Assembly: GCF_016508585.1 (NCBI RefSeq)
Contig: NZ_JADVOP010000030.1
Location: 1-48,888 of the forward strand
Source of the DNA: Acinetobacter baumannii
Lineage (GTDB): Bacteria > Pseudomonadota > Gammaproteobacteria > Pseudomonadales > Moraxellaceae
Direction: 5' to 3'
Length of the DNA stretch: 48,888 nucleotides
A program made the position numbers and the translations under genes. Below, piece after piece: positions 30,510 through 39,467 of the stretch. The first letter of the stretch is position 1, and the number at the start of each line of letters is the position of its first letter. A model generated the notes under the pieces. It ran no database searches. It saw only the letters and a list, made by a program, of their open reading frames with translations, and was not told the DNA's origin.

Positions 30510-31391
30510 TTATTTTTTTTCACAAAATTTCATGAATGCCCTTAAACCAGGACCTTGATACTTTTGACGGTGTACCAACATGAACAATGGACGAGTCAGT
30601 TGCCAGAAAGGAGTATTTAGAATCACCAATTGACCTTTATCCAGTAAAGGTTGAATGGCCAATTTGGAGATACATGACATGCCCAATCCCCCCGCCACAA
30701 TCTTCAAAATAGCTTCATTATGCCCCAGAGTTAAGCGGATATTGGCATCTTCAAGATCTTTAAGAATCGCATTGTCAAATACTTCACGTGTTCCAGAACC
30801 TTCTTCACGTAAAATCCATTCAACATGCTGAAAGTCAGATTGTCTTAGATCACGATGCAGGTTAGCCAGGGGATGACTAGGTGAACAACATACCGCAAGC
30901 TCATCATCACGCCAATGTATACACTGTAACTGAGGTAAGAAGCATGAGCCTTCAATTAAAGCGAGATCAAGCTGAAATTGATTGACCGCTTCAATCATTT
31001 GACGCGTATTGCCGACCTGAAGCTGTAAATGGGCCTGAGGTTGAATTTGTAGAAAATCAGCCATTAAATCGGGCATCAAGTAATCACTAATGGTCAGTGT
31101 TGCCCCGATACGTAAGTCAATGCTTTGTAATTCACCTTTGGCTGCTTGTTCAAAAGCTTCACAGCGACCTAAAATTTCGAGGGCTTGAGGCAATAGAAAT
31201 CGTCCCAAATCATTTAATTGTAATCGTTTGCCTAAACGGTCAAACAGAGGAGCACCCAAACCATCCTCTAAGTCTGCCAAAGCCATACTTGCTGCACTTT
31301 GAGTTAACCGAACTGCATCACTGGCTTTGGTTACAGTACCTTCCTGAGCGACAGCAACAAACACCGCCAATTGGCGTAAAGTCATTCGCAT
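30510..31391 (-). CDS. LysR-family transcriptional regulator divergent from fpr
   Basis: A 293-residue LysR-type regulator. The N-terminal winged helix (1-65) has the typical MTLRQLAVFVAVAQEGTVTKA start, the SQSAAS-like helix (LTQSAASMALADLE) and LFDRLGKRLQL. The effector-binding domain covers about 90-293. It starts 82 bp from the oppositely oriented fpr, the usual layout for a LysR protein controlling its neighbour. In Pseudomonas, FinR is a LysR regulator next to fpr and activates it; this gene is a candidate counterpart, which I infer from position and general similarity only. MRMTL leaves two near-equivalent start codons. Confidence 0.88.
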   Translation of the reverse strand: MRMTLRQLAVFVAVAQEGTVTKASDAVRLTQSAASMALADLEDGLGAPLFDRLGKRLQLNDLGRFLLPQALEILGRCEAFEQAAKGELQSIDLRIGATLTISDYLMPDLMADFLQIQPQAHLQLQVGNTRQMIEAVNQFQLDLALIEGSCFLPQLQCIHWRDDELAVCCSPSHPLANLHRDLRQSDFQHVEWILREEGSGTREVFDNAILKDLEDANIRLTLGHNEAILKIVAGGLGMSCISKLAIQPLLDKGQLVILNTPFWQLTRPLFMLVHRQKYQGPGLRAFMKFCEKK

Positions 31392-31431
31392 AAGTAGAGC
31401 CTTAACATTTTAATATTCATACATTATATAG

Positions 31432-31445
31432 TCATGCTACCATGA
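31432..31445. promoter_or_regulatory. Dyad in the LysR-fpr divergent promoter region
   Basis: TCATG and CATGA flank four bases, 28 bp upstream of fpr, with an AT-rich TTATATAG segment just before. LysR regulators bind short dyads in such divergent gaps, so this is the most likely operator, unproven. Confidence 0.35.
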
Positions 31446-31473
31446 GGACCATGTTTCATGCCACGAAGAAATT

Positions 31474-32235
31474 ATGTCAATTGAAAAATTTAGCATAGAA
31501 AAGGTCTTATCTGTTCATCGTTGGACGAATACGCTTTTCAGTTTCACCATGACTCGACCCGCTCATTTTAAATTCACCGCAGGGCAATTTGCTCGAATCG
31601 GTTTAAAAGTCGGTGATGATTTAGTGATCAGGGCATATTCCGTGGTTTCTTCACCGTTTGATGAAACACTGGAGTTTTTTTCAATTGTTGTGCCTGATGG
31701 TGCATTCACATCAAATTTAAAGCATCTCAAAGTGGGTGATGAACTGTATTTGGAAAAAATTCCCTATGGATTCTTAACTTTGGCCCGCTATCAATTGCCC
31801 CTTCCGCAAGACTTGTGGCTACTGGCTACTGGTACGGGACTGGCCCCATTTATTTCGATGTTACAAGACTTCGAAACATGGTCAAAATACCAAAAAATCA
31901 ATTTGGTCTATAGCGTAAGAACAGCATCTGAATTGGCCTATGTTGATCGTATCCATGAGATCGCCGAACAATTTGGTGAAGGGCATGACGGATTCAAATT
32001 TATTCCGGTTATCACCCGTGATCCACATGCTGCTTTACATGATCGTTTACCCATTTTGATTGAAAATGGTGCGTTGGAAAAAGCCGCAGACTTACAATTC
32101 AATGTAGAAAGCACACATGTGATGCTGTGTGGTAATCCACAAATGGTGGATGATACCAAAGCGGCGCTTAAAGCCCGTGGTTTAACCATGAATCGCCGTG
32201 GTGAAGGCAATATTGCTGTTGAAAACTATTGGTAA
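31474..32235 (+). CDS. fpr: Ferredoxin/flavodoxin-NADP reductase
   Basis: Transfers electrons between NADPH and ferredoxin or flavodoxin, supporting oxidative-stress defence and iron-sulfur metabolism. The 253-residue protein has the FAD-binding RAYSVVSSP motif, the GAFTSNLKHLKVGD segment, the NADP-binding ATGTGLAPFISM, a CGNPQMVDDTKAAL region and the aromatic C-terminal ENYW. These features fit the bacterial Fpr subfamily. It lies divergent from a LysR regulator that may control it. Confidence 0.92.
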   Translation: MSIEKFSIEKVLSVHRWTNTLFSFTMTRPAHFKFTAGQFARIGLKVGDDLVIRAYSVVSSPFDETLEFFSIVVPDGAFTSNLKHLKVGDELYLEKIPYGFLTLARYQLPLPQDLWLLATGTGLAPFISMLQDFETWSKYQKINLVYSVRTASELAYVDRIHEIAEQFGEGHDGFKFIPVITRDPHAALHDRLPILIENGALEKAADLQFNVESTHVMLCGNPQMVDDTKAALKARGLTMNRRGEGNIAVENYW

Positions 32236-32318
32236 ATGCACTATTCAGACTGGAGAAAAATATAAATTATCGTTCTCACACAATTTGAAAACTATTTTCT
32301 GGCATATTAAAGGATCGC

Positions 32319-33434
32319 TCAAGCTCCTTCACTGAGCTTCAACCGTTCAGTTGAATAGGCTTTGGCATCGACCAATGTTTGCTGTTTTAAAATCAATTGT
32401 CTGAGTAATCGTGCTGAAGCTGGTCCCATACATAAACCATTGCGATAATGTCCAAAGTTTGCCCATAAATTATTTAAATCAGGCATTTTTCCAATATAGG
32501 GAATGCCTGTGGGCGAGCTTGGACGTAGACCCGCCCATTGCTTCACAATTGGAAAATTAGCCAATTCAGGCACCATTTCAATACACGCTTTATAAATGTT
32601 TTGTTGAACTGTAATGCTTGGGCGATGGTCAAAACCAAGATGGTTCATGCTTGAACCGCAAACGATATGTCCATCTGTGCGTGGAATCAGATACATGACG
32701 TTGTTCATGCACATGGTGGGCAGCCAGTTTTCAGGAGATTTAAACAACATCATTTGTCCCTGAACAGGTTCAACAGGAATTGATACCTGTAATTGCTCAC
32801 TCCAACAATTCGACCAAGCACCTGTCGCAATTACAAAATGATCCGCTGAAAAATGTTGACCATTTGTGGTTTGAACAGATTGAATCTTTTGATTTTGAAT
32901 ATTAAATTTCTCGATCCATGTGTTTTCTCGAATTTCAACCAAAGGATGTTGCTTTAAATAGCTGACCAGTGATTTGAGTAGCCGAGGATTTCGTACATTG
33001 GCCAATTGAGGAAAGTAGATCGCGTGTTGAAATTGTTCTGAAATCTGGGGATTGACTTGTTTGAGTTTTTCTCTGGTTAGGTATTCACAATGCTGCATGG
33101 GTTCTTGGTATTGGTCTTTGTAATTGAGTCCAATCTCAAAATCGGCTTCATCGAAAATCAACATGCCAGTTTCATGAATCTGGAAATCTATGCCTGTTTG
33201 AGGAAGCAGCTTTTTATTCCAATCTTGATAAAGTTGCTTGCCATATTGGGCCAGATGATTGACTTCTCGAGGGTACCGCCAAGGGTACATTGGCGAAAGA
33301 ATACCACCGCCTGCCCAAGAAGCCGCTTGCCCAGCATGTTGTTGATCGAATAGGGTGACTGTACAGCCTTGTTCAATAAGTTCAAGTGCGCTGAGTAAGC
33401 CACTTACTCCAGCACCGATAATGGCAATATGCAT
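32319..33434 (-). CDS. thiO: Glycine oxidase ThiO (FAD-dependent)
   Basis: A 371-residue DAO-family flavoenzyme. ThiO oxidises glycine to the imine used for thiazole formation in thiamine synthesis. The FAD-binding Rossmann motif is at the N-terminus (IIGAGVSGLLSALEL), followed by SWAGGGILSPMYPWRY and the C-terminal GLRPSSPTGIPYIG and NFGHYRNGLCMGPAS segments typical of ThiO. No other thiamine genes are in the window. A related D-amino-acid dehydrogenase is possible but less likely given AGGGILSP. Confidence 0.85.
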   Translation of the reverse strand: MHIAIIGAGVSGLLSALELIEQGCTVTLFDQQHAGQAASWAGGGILSPMYPWRYPREVNHLAQYGKQLYQDWNKKLLPQTGIDFQIHETGMLIFDEADFEIGLNYKDQYQEPMQHCEYLTREKLKQVNPQISEQFQHAIYFPQLANVRNPRLLKSLVSYLKQHPLVEIRENTWIEKFNIQNQKIQSVQTTNGQHFSADHFVIATGAWSNCWSEQLQVSIPVEPVQGQMMLFKSPENWLPTMCMNNVMYLIPRTDGHIVCGSSMNHLGFDHRPSITVQQNIYKACIEMVPELANFPIVKQWAGLRPSSPTGIPYIGKMPDLNNLWANFGHYRNGLCMGPASARLLRQLILKQQTLVDAKAYSTERLKLSEGA

Positions 33435-33741
33435 TGTGTATTCTGTAAATGTAATGAAATTCGAAATTTACGGTCGTCCAAAGTATATTTCTGTACGATG
33501 ACGTCATACCAAAATGATTCATATATCCAGATTAGGCTTCGGTTCGACCTACTTTTGTTGCGGCAAAATGAGAAGCGAAACTTCGCAAGAAAACCATTGT
33601 CATCCCCTGAACGCGTTCACAACCAATAAGTGAAGATGTTCGTCGCAAAAACGTTACGTTTTAAATGCAACCCTGTCTTGGACAACAGGGGATGACATTC
33701 ATGCGTATCATATTATGTATGGTAACGAGAAGAGAGTGAAT
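33435..33741. other. Gene-free interval between thiO and hemB
   Basis: About 307 bp with no coding frame of interest. It contains the TGACGTCA palindrome near 33500 (upstream of thiO) and a 100-bp element bounded by 12-bp inverted repeats, listed separately. Confidence 0.5.
33598..33697. repeat. 100-bp element with 12-bp terminal inverted repeats
   Basis: TGTCATCCCCTG (33598-33609) and its exact complement CAGGGGATGACA (33686-33697) bound a non-coding segment that also holds the palindrome GAACGCGTTC. The size and ends are like a miniature inverted-repeat element. No clear target-site duplication is visible. Confidence 0.5.
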
Positions 33742-35388
<1,647 letters not shown>

Positions 35389-35397
35389 TCACGATGT

Positions 35398-35423
35398 AAA
35401 AGTGTACTAATCAGTACACTTTT
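35398..35423 (+). terminator. Terminator after the thioesterase gene
   Basis: AAAAGTGTACT and AGTACACTTTT pair perfectly around AATC. The rest of the gap up to emrA (to 35714) is AT-rich, presumably holds the emrAB promoter, and contains no gene that I can see. Confidence 0.85.
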
Positions 35424-35714
35424 GTATTCTTTATGTCAAGATAAGTCATCGGAAAGCATATTTGGATGGCTTAGTTGTTTTTGAAAAAAATATGGATATC
35501 AATAACATTCGTATATTTTATAAAGATAAACTTTAGAGTAATATTTTTATTCTCATAATATGATTTTTACCTGTAAAATTGAGCACCACAATTTTAAGAC
35601 CTTGACTTCTTCAACCATCAAGCAAAACCCCAAAAAGTGATTAAGCTATTGTTCAGTTTATATCCTTACAGTGCACTGATGTTTTGACAGGTCCAAGTAA
35701 GCTAGGAATATGCG

Positions 35715-36872
35715 ATGACTGAAGCGCAAACGACGAATGTCTCCCCAAATGATGAAAATGAAGCACGCACAGATTTGGAAGCCAAACAAAAACGTAAAAA
35801 AATGCTGAAGATTTTTGCCATTATTGTTGTTGCAGCAGCAATCTTATATGCAATTTGGGCTTTAGTGTTTAGTAATACGGTTGAAACGGACAATGCTTAC
35901 GTCGGTGCTGAAACAGCTGAAATCACCTCAATGGTCAGTGGACAGGTGGCGGAAGTTTTAGTCAGTGATACGCAGCAGGTCAAAAAAGGCGATGTATTGG
36001 CAATTATTGACAATCGTGATGCCAAGATTGCGGTTGCTGAAGCAGAAGCCGCGCTGACGAAAGCCAAACGTCAATATACACAAAGTTCTGCAAATAGCAG
36101 TTCATTGTCCTCGCAAATTTTGGTCAGTACGGACGATATAAATAGTGCTAAAGCACAAGTGGCACAAGCCGAAGTCGCTTATCAACAGGCCCAACAAGAA
36201 TTTGCTCGTCGTCAGCAGTTAAGTGCAACAGGTGCAATTTCGAAGGAAGAATTTAGCAAAGCGCAAAGCGCTTTAAATAATGCCAAGGCCAGCGTTGATG
36301 TGGCAAAAGCTGCGCTTGCGCAAACTGAATCGAAACGAAAAGCAGCACAAAGTAACCTGGATGCCAACGAAGCTCTGATTCGTGGTACTTCACAGAGTTC
36401 AACACCTGATGTCTTGGTGGCTCAGGCAAAACTTGATCAGGCACTTTTAGATTTACAGCGTACTGAAATTAAAGCGCCGCTAGATGGCATTGTGGCACGC
36501 CGCAGTATTCAAATTGGGCAGCGTGTTGCACCTGGTGCAAGTTTGATGAAGATTGTTCCAATTGCTGATCTATACGTCGATGCAAACTTTAAAGAAAGCC
36601 AGTTAAAAAATGTCAAAGTTGGTCAAAAGGCAACTTTAACTTCTGATCTATATGGAAAAAATGTTGAATATCACGGTACAGTGATTGGTTTTTCTGGGGG
36701 GACAGGTTCTGCATTTGCTTTGATTCCTGCACAAAATGCAACGGGTAACTGGATTAAAGTGGTTCAACGTCTGCCCGTGCGGATCAAACTTGATTCTAAA
36801 GAATTGGCTGAACATCCGTTACGTGTGGGTTTGTCCATGAATGCTGAGGTTGATACCTCATCAGCGAAGTAG
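35715..36872 (+). CDS. emrA: EmrA-type membrane fusion protein of a multidrug efflux pump
   Basis: A 385-residue HlyD/EmrA periplasmic adaptor. Residues 1-30 are cytoplasmic and charged, one membrane helix spans about 30-52, and a biotinyl-lipoyl-like strand pair follows (TDNAYVGAETAEITSMVSGQV). A long Ala/Gln-rich coiled-coil hairpin spans about 95-215, and the second lipoyl half reads RTEIKAPLDGIVARRSIQIG. AGGA lies eight bases before the ATG. The transporter emrB begins six bases after its stop, so the pair is an operon. It should bridge EmrB to an outer-membrane TolC-like channel, which is not in the window. Confidence 0.88.
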   Translation: MTEAQTTNVSPNDENEARTDLEAKQKRKKMLKIFAIIVVAAAILYAIWALVFSNTVETDNAYVGAETAEITSMVSGQVAEVLVSDTQQVKKGDVLAIIDNRDAKIAVAEAEAALTKAKRQYTQSSANSSSLSSQILVSTDDINSAKAQVAQAEVAYQQAQQEFARRQQLSATGAISKEEFSKAQSALNNAKASVDVAKAALAQTESKRKAAQSNLDANEALIRGTSQSSTPDVLVAQAKLDQALLDLQRTEIKAPLDGIVARRSIQIGQRVAPGASLMKIVPIADLYVDANFKESQLKNVKVGQKATLTSDLYGKNVEYHGTVIGFSGGTGSAFALIPAQNATGNWIKVVQRLPVRIKLDSKELAEHPLRVGLSMNAEVDTSSAK

Positions 36873-36878
36873 TCGCTT

Positions 36879-38405
36879 ATGAATACAGCAACATTTCAAA
36901 ATGAGCTGAAGGGCGGGCGCTTGCTGCTCGCTGCATTCTTTTTAGCCCTTGCCAATTTTATGGTCGTACTGGATATGACCATTGCCAATGTTTCTGTACC
37001 CCATATTACGGGAAGCCTAGCGGTTTCAAGTTCACAAGGAACTTGGGTCATCACGTCCTATGCCGTTGCTGAAGCCATCTGTGTGCCTTTAACAGGTTGG
37101 CTGGCTGGGCGCTTTGGCGCTGTGCGGGTATTTACCATCAGTTTGATCGGTTTCACTACATTCTCCATTTTATGTGGTTTATCCAATAGTTTGGCGATGT
37201 TGGTGATCTGTCGTATTGGTCAAGGTTTGTTTGGTGGTCCAATCATGCCACTCAGCCAAACACTGTTGATGCGTATTTTTCCTCCTGAAAAGCATTCTCA
37301 AGCCATGGGGATGTGGGCAATGACCACAGTTGTAGGTCCAATTTTAGGTCCAATTCTGGGAGGAACGATCAGTGATAACTGGTCATGGCACTGGATTTTC
37401 TTTATCAACATCCCAGTGGGGGTGATCTGTGCTTTGGGTGTCATGCGTTTGATGAAAACAGCAGAAACCCCGATTGCAAAATTGCCGATTGATACGATAG
37501 GTTTAACTTTACTGATTATCTGGATTGGTGCATTACAGCTCATGCTGGATCTAGGGCATGAGCGAGATTGGTTTAATAATACCTTTATTTGTATCTTGGC
37601 TGTGATTTTGGTGGTTGGATTTATTGCCTTTTTTATTTGGGAATATTACGAAAAACATCCTATCGTCAATATACAGATTTTCAGATACCGTGGTTTTACC
37701 ATTGCTACAATTTCGCTAGCGTTTGCCTTTGCTGCGTTTTTCGGCAGTATTGTTCTAATTCCACAATGGTTACAGATCAACTTGGGCTATACCGCTTCTT
37801 GGGCAGGTTATCTCACTGCAACGATGGGCTTCGGTAGTTTGATGATGTCACCGATTGTGGCAAAAATGGCAACCAAATATGACCCAAGAGCATTGTCGAG
37901 TTTTGGTTTGATGGTTCTGGGTGGCGTGACCTTGATGCGTTCATTTTGGACCACTGATGCAGATTTTATGGCATTGGCTTGGCCACAGATTATTCAAGGT
38001 TTTGCTGTTCCATTCTTCTTTATTCCCTTGTCTAATATTGCCTTGGGTGTGGTTCGTCCGGATGAAGTCGCTTCTGCTGCGGGCCTAATGAACTTTATGC
38101 GAACCATGGCGGGAGCAATTGGTGCTTCTCTGGCTGTGACGATTTGGGATGACCACACCAAGTTGGCACGGAGTGAAATCGTGTCGACCATGCATGTCGA
38201 AGAAACTCAGCGCAATTTAGTCAATAGCGGTTTTAGTCCAGAAATGGCTTTGGGGACGATTTCCAATCTGGTGGATAAGGAAGCTTTAACGCTTTCAGTC
38301 AATCATGTGTTTTTGGTTTTTGCGATGGTGTTTATTTTTGCAGGATTAATTATCTGGTTATGCCCAAAGCCGAAAGGTAATGTAGGCGCAGGACATGCCC
38401 ATTAA
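36879..38405 (+). CDS. emrB: EmrB-type MFS drug transporter (DHA2 family)
   Basis: A 508-residue major-facilitator transporter with 14 predicted helices. DHA2 signatures: VVLDMTIANVSVPHITGSL (motif D1), GWLAGRFGAVR (motif A) and GPILGPILGGTISDNWSW (motif C, proton-antiport type). It works with the preceding EmrA to export hydrophobic compounds using the proton gradient. The substrate range cannot be read from the sequence. Followed by a terminator. Confidence 0.9.
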   Translation: MNTATFQNELKGGRLLLAAFFLALANFMVVLDMTIANVSVPHITGSLAVSSSQGTWVITSYAVAEAICVPLTGWLAGRFGAVRVFTISLIGFTTFSILCGLSNSLAMLVICRIGQGLFGGPIMPLSQTLLMRIFPPEKHSQAMGMWAMTTVVGPILGPILGGTISDNWSWHWIFFINIPVGVICALGVMRLMKTAETPIAKLPIDTIGLTLLIIWIGALQLMLDLGHERDWFNNTFICILAVILVVGFIAFFIWEYYEKHPIVNIQIFRYRGFTIATISLAFAFAAFFGSIVLIPQWLQINLGYTASWAGYLTATMGFGSLMMSPIVAKMATKYDPRALSSFGLMVLGGVTLMRSFWTTDADFMALAWPQIIQGFAVPFFFIPLSNIALGVVRPDEVASAAGLMNFMRTMAGAIGASLAVTIWDDHTKLARSEIVSTMHVEETQRNLVNSGFSPEMALGTISNLVDKEALTLSVNHVFLVFAMVFIFAGLIIWLCPKPKGNVGAGHAH

Positions 38406-38421
38406 ATTTTAAGTGTGATTG

Positions 38422-38448
38422 AAAGCCTGCTGAAAAGCGGGCTTTTTT
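38422..38448 (+). terminator. Terminator after emrB
   Basis: AAAGCCTGC and GCGGGCTTT pair (one G-T wobble) around six bases, followed by a T-run. Confidence 0.88.
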
Positions 38449-38550
38449 GTGGCTATTTTTTTATGTTTCGTTGACAGATAGGCCGTATTTTATCTATTCA
38501 TCAAGATCAGGTTATAATATGCAGATTGTGTACCACGATGAGGAATATGT

Positions 38551-38844
38551 ATGAAGCCTGAATTCCAACAAGGAAAAATTAAACAATACGATGCTGAAAG
38601 AGGCTTTGGATTTATTGGTGGGCTTGAGCAGGATATCTTCTTTCATATTTCTGATTTTCCGCTTGCTGAGGGTGAACCGAAGCGTAACGAACGAGTTAAG
38701 TTTATCGTGGTTGAAAATAATGGTAAGTTCAAAGCAACTAAAATTGAACGTGTAGAAGACCAGTCTGCTAAGGCCAAAAAGACCAGAGTAGTTGAAAATA
38801 ATAAAGCCATTACCAATACGTTGTTGTCTAATTTTAGAAAGTGA
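38551..38844 (+). CDS. Small cold-shock-domain protein
   Basis: A 97-residue soluble protein. Residues about 5-70 form a cold-shock domain with both RNA-binding motifs conserved (GFGFIGG and DIFFHISDF), then a basic Lys-rich tail. GAGGA precedes the ATG. It shares the same domain plan with the N-termini of the proteins at 28502 and 29728, but unlike those keeps the aromatic RNA-binding residues and has no membrane helix. A nucleic-acid-binding role is likely; its target is unknown. Confidence 0.85.
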   Translation: MKPEFQQGKIKQYDAERGFGFIGGLEQDIFFHISDFPLAEGEPKRNERVKFIVVENNGKFKATKIERVEDQSAKAKKTRVVENNKAITNTLLSNFRK

Positions 38845-38865
38845 TCGCTGATTTTTAGTGATTCA

Positions 38866-38910
38866 ATTCCTCCCTTTTTAGTTGAAATCTTTTTAGATTG
38901 AGGGAGGATA
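38866..38910. repeat. Palindromic repeat upstream of the DUF559 gene (locus C)
   Basis: CCTCCCT and AGGGAGG arms enclose about 25 bases that include AATCT/AGATT. The ends resemble those of loci A and B. It lies 24 bp before the DUF559 gene and could also act as the terminator of the cold-shock gene. Confidence 0.5.
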
Positions 38911-38933
38911 GTTTAATCAAGTAAATTAGAACA

Positions 38934-39302
38934 ATGAAACCTTATAATAAAAATTTGAAGCAAGCTTCCCGTGATCTTCGGAACAATATGACAGATGTTG
39001 AAAAGTTTTTGTGGTCAAAAATCCGTAACAAGCAAATTTTAGGTGTACAGTTTTATCGGCAGAAACCGATTTTAAACTTTATTGTGGATTTTTACTGTCC
39101 TTCTGCAAATTTGGTGATTGAGTGCGATGGTAGTCAGCACTATACAGATGAGGGGCTAGAGGCAGATCGGATTCGTGACCACGCATTGGAACAGTTGGGA
39201 TTGAAAGTGCTGAGATTTGATAATAGGCAGGTGATGGGGGAGATTGATGCAGTGGTTCGGGTTGTCCTTGATGTGATTTCTCTACAATTGGAATCCCCCT
39301 AA
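38934..39302 (+). CDS. DUF559 endonuclease-like protein
   Basis: A 122-residue protein of the DUF559 family, related to the Vsr-like/PD-(D/E)XK fold. Visible signatures: MTDVEKFLWSKIRNKQI (helix with the conserved Glu), GVQFYRQKPI, FIVDFYCPSANLVIECDGSQH (Asp, Glu and Asp-Gly catalytic-like residues) and LKVLRFDNRQVM. The stop codon lies inside the repeat unit starting at 39292. The gene sits between palindromic repeats on both sides, which suggests a small mobile or cargo module. No recognisable methylase or partner gene is next to it. Confidence 0.8.
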   Translation: MKPYNKNLKQASRDLRNNMTDVEKFLWSKIRNKQILGVQFYRQKPILNFIVDFYCPSANLVIECDGSQHYTDEGLEADRIRDHALEQLGLKVLRFDNRQVMGEIDAVVRVVLDVISLQLESP

Positions 39303-39327
39303 ATCCCCCTTCTAAAAAGGGGGACTT
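39292..39327. repeat. Left half of composite palindromic repeat (locus B)
   Basis: A 36-base unit from AATCCCC to GGGACTT, with a TCCCCCTT/AAGGGGGA stem. It matches 5136-5171 in length, ends and orientation, and overlaps the last codons of the DUF559 gene. The 12-base palindrome CTTCGCGCGAAG (39325-39336) follows directly. Confidence 0.65.
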
Positions 39328-39417
39328 CGCGCGAAGTTAATGATGGTATTAAATTCAGTGCGTTCCTACCTTTTAAAAAAGAGCGGAGCTGTAACGTAAT
39401 TCATTAAATCACATGAC

Positions 39418-39455
39418 ATCCCCCCTCTTTTTCAAAGAGGGGTTAGGGGAGATTA
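39418..39455. repeat. Right half of composite palindromic repeat (locus B)
   Basis: An inverted partner of 39292-39327 with stem CCCCTCTTT/AAAGAGGGG around TTC and an outer GGGGAGATT end. It lies directly downstream of metH (stop at 39468) and may help terminate metH transcription. Confidence 0.6.
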
Positions 39456-39467
39456 AAAAAGAAAAAC

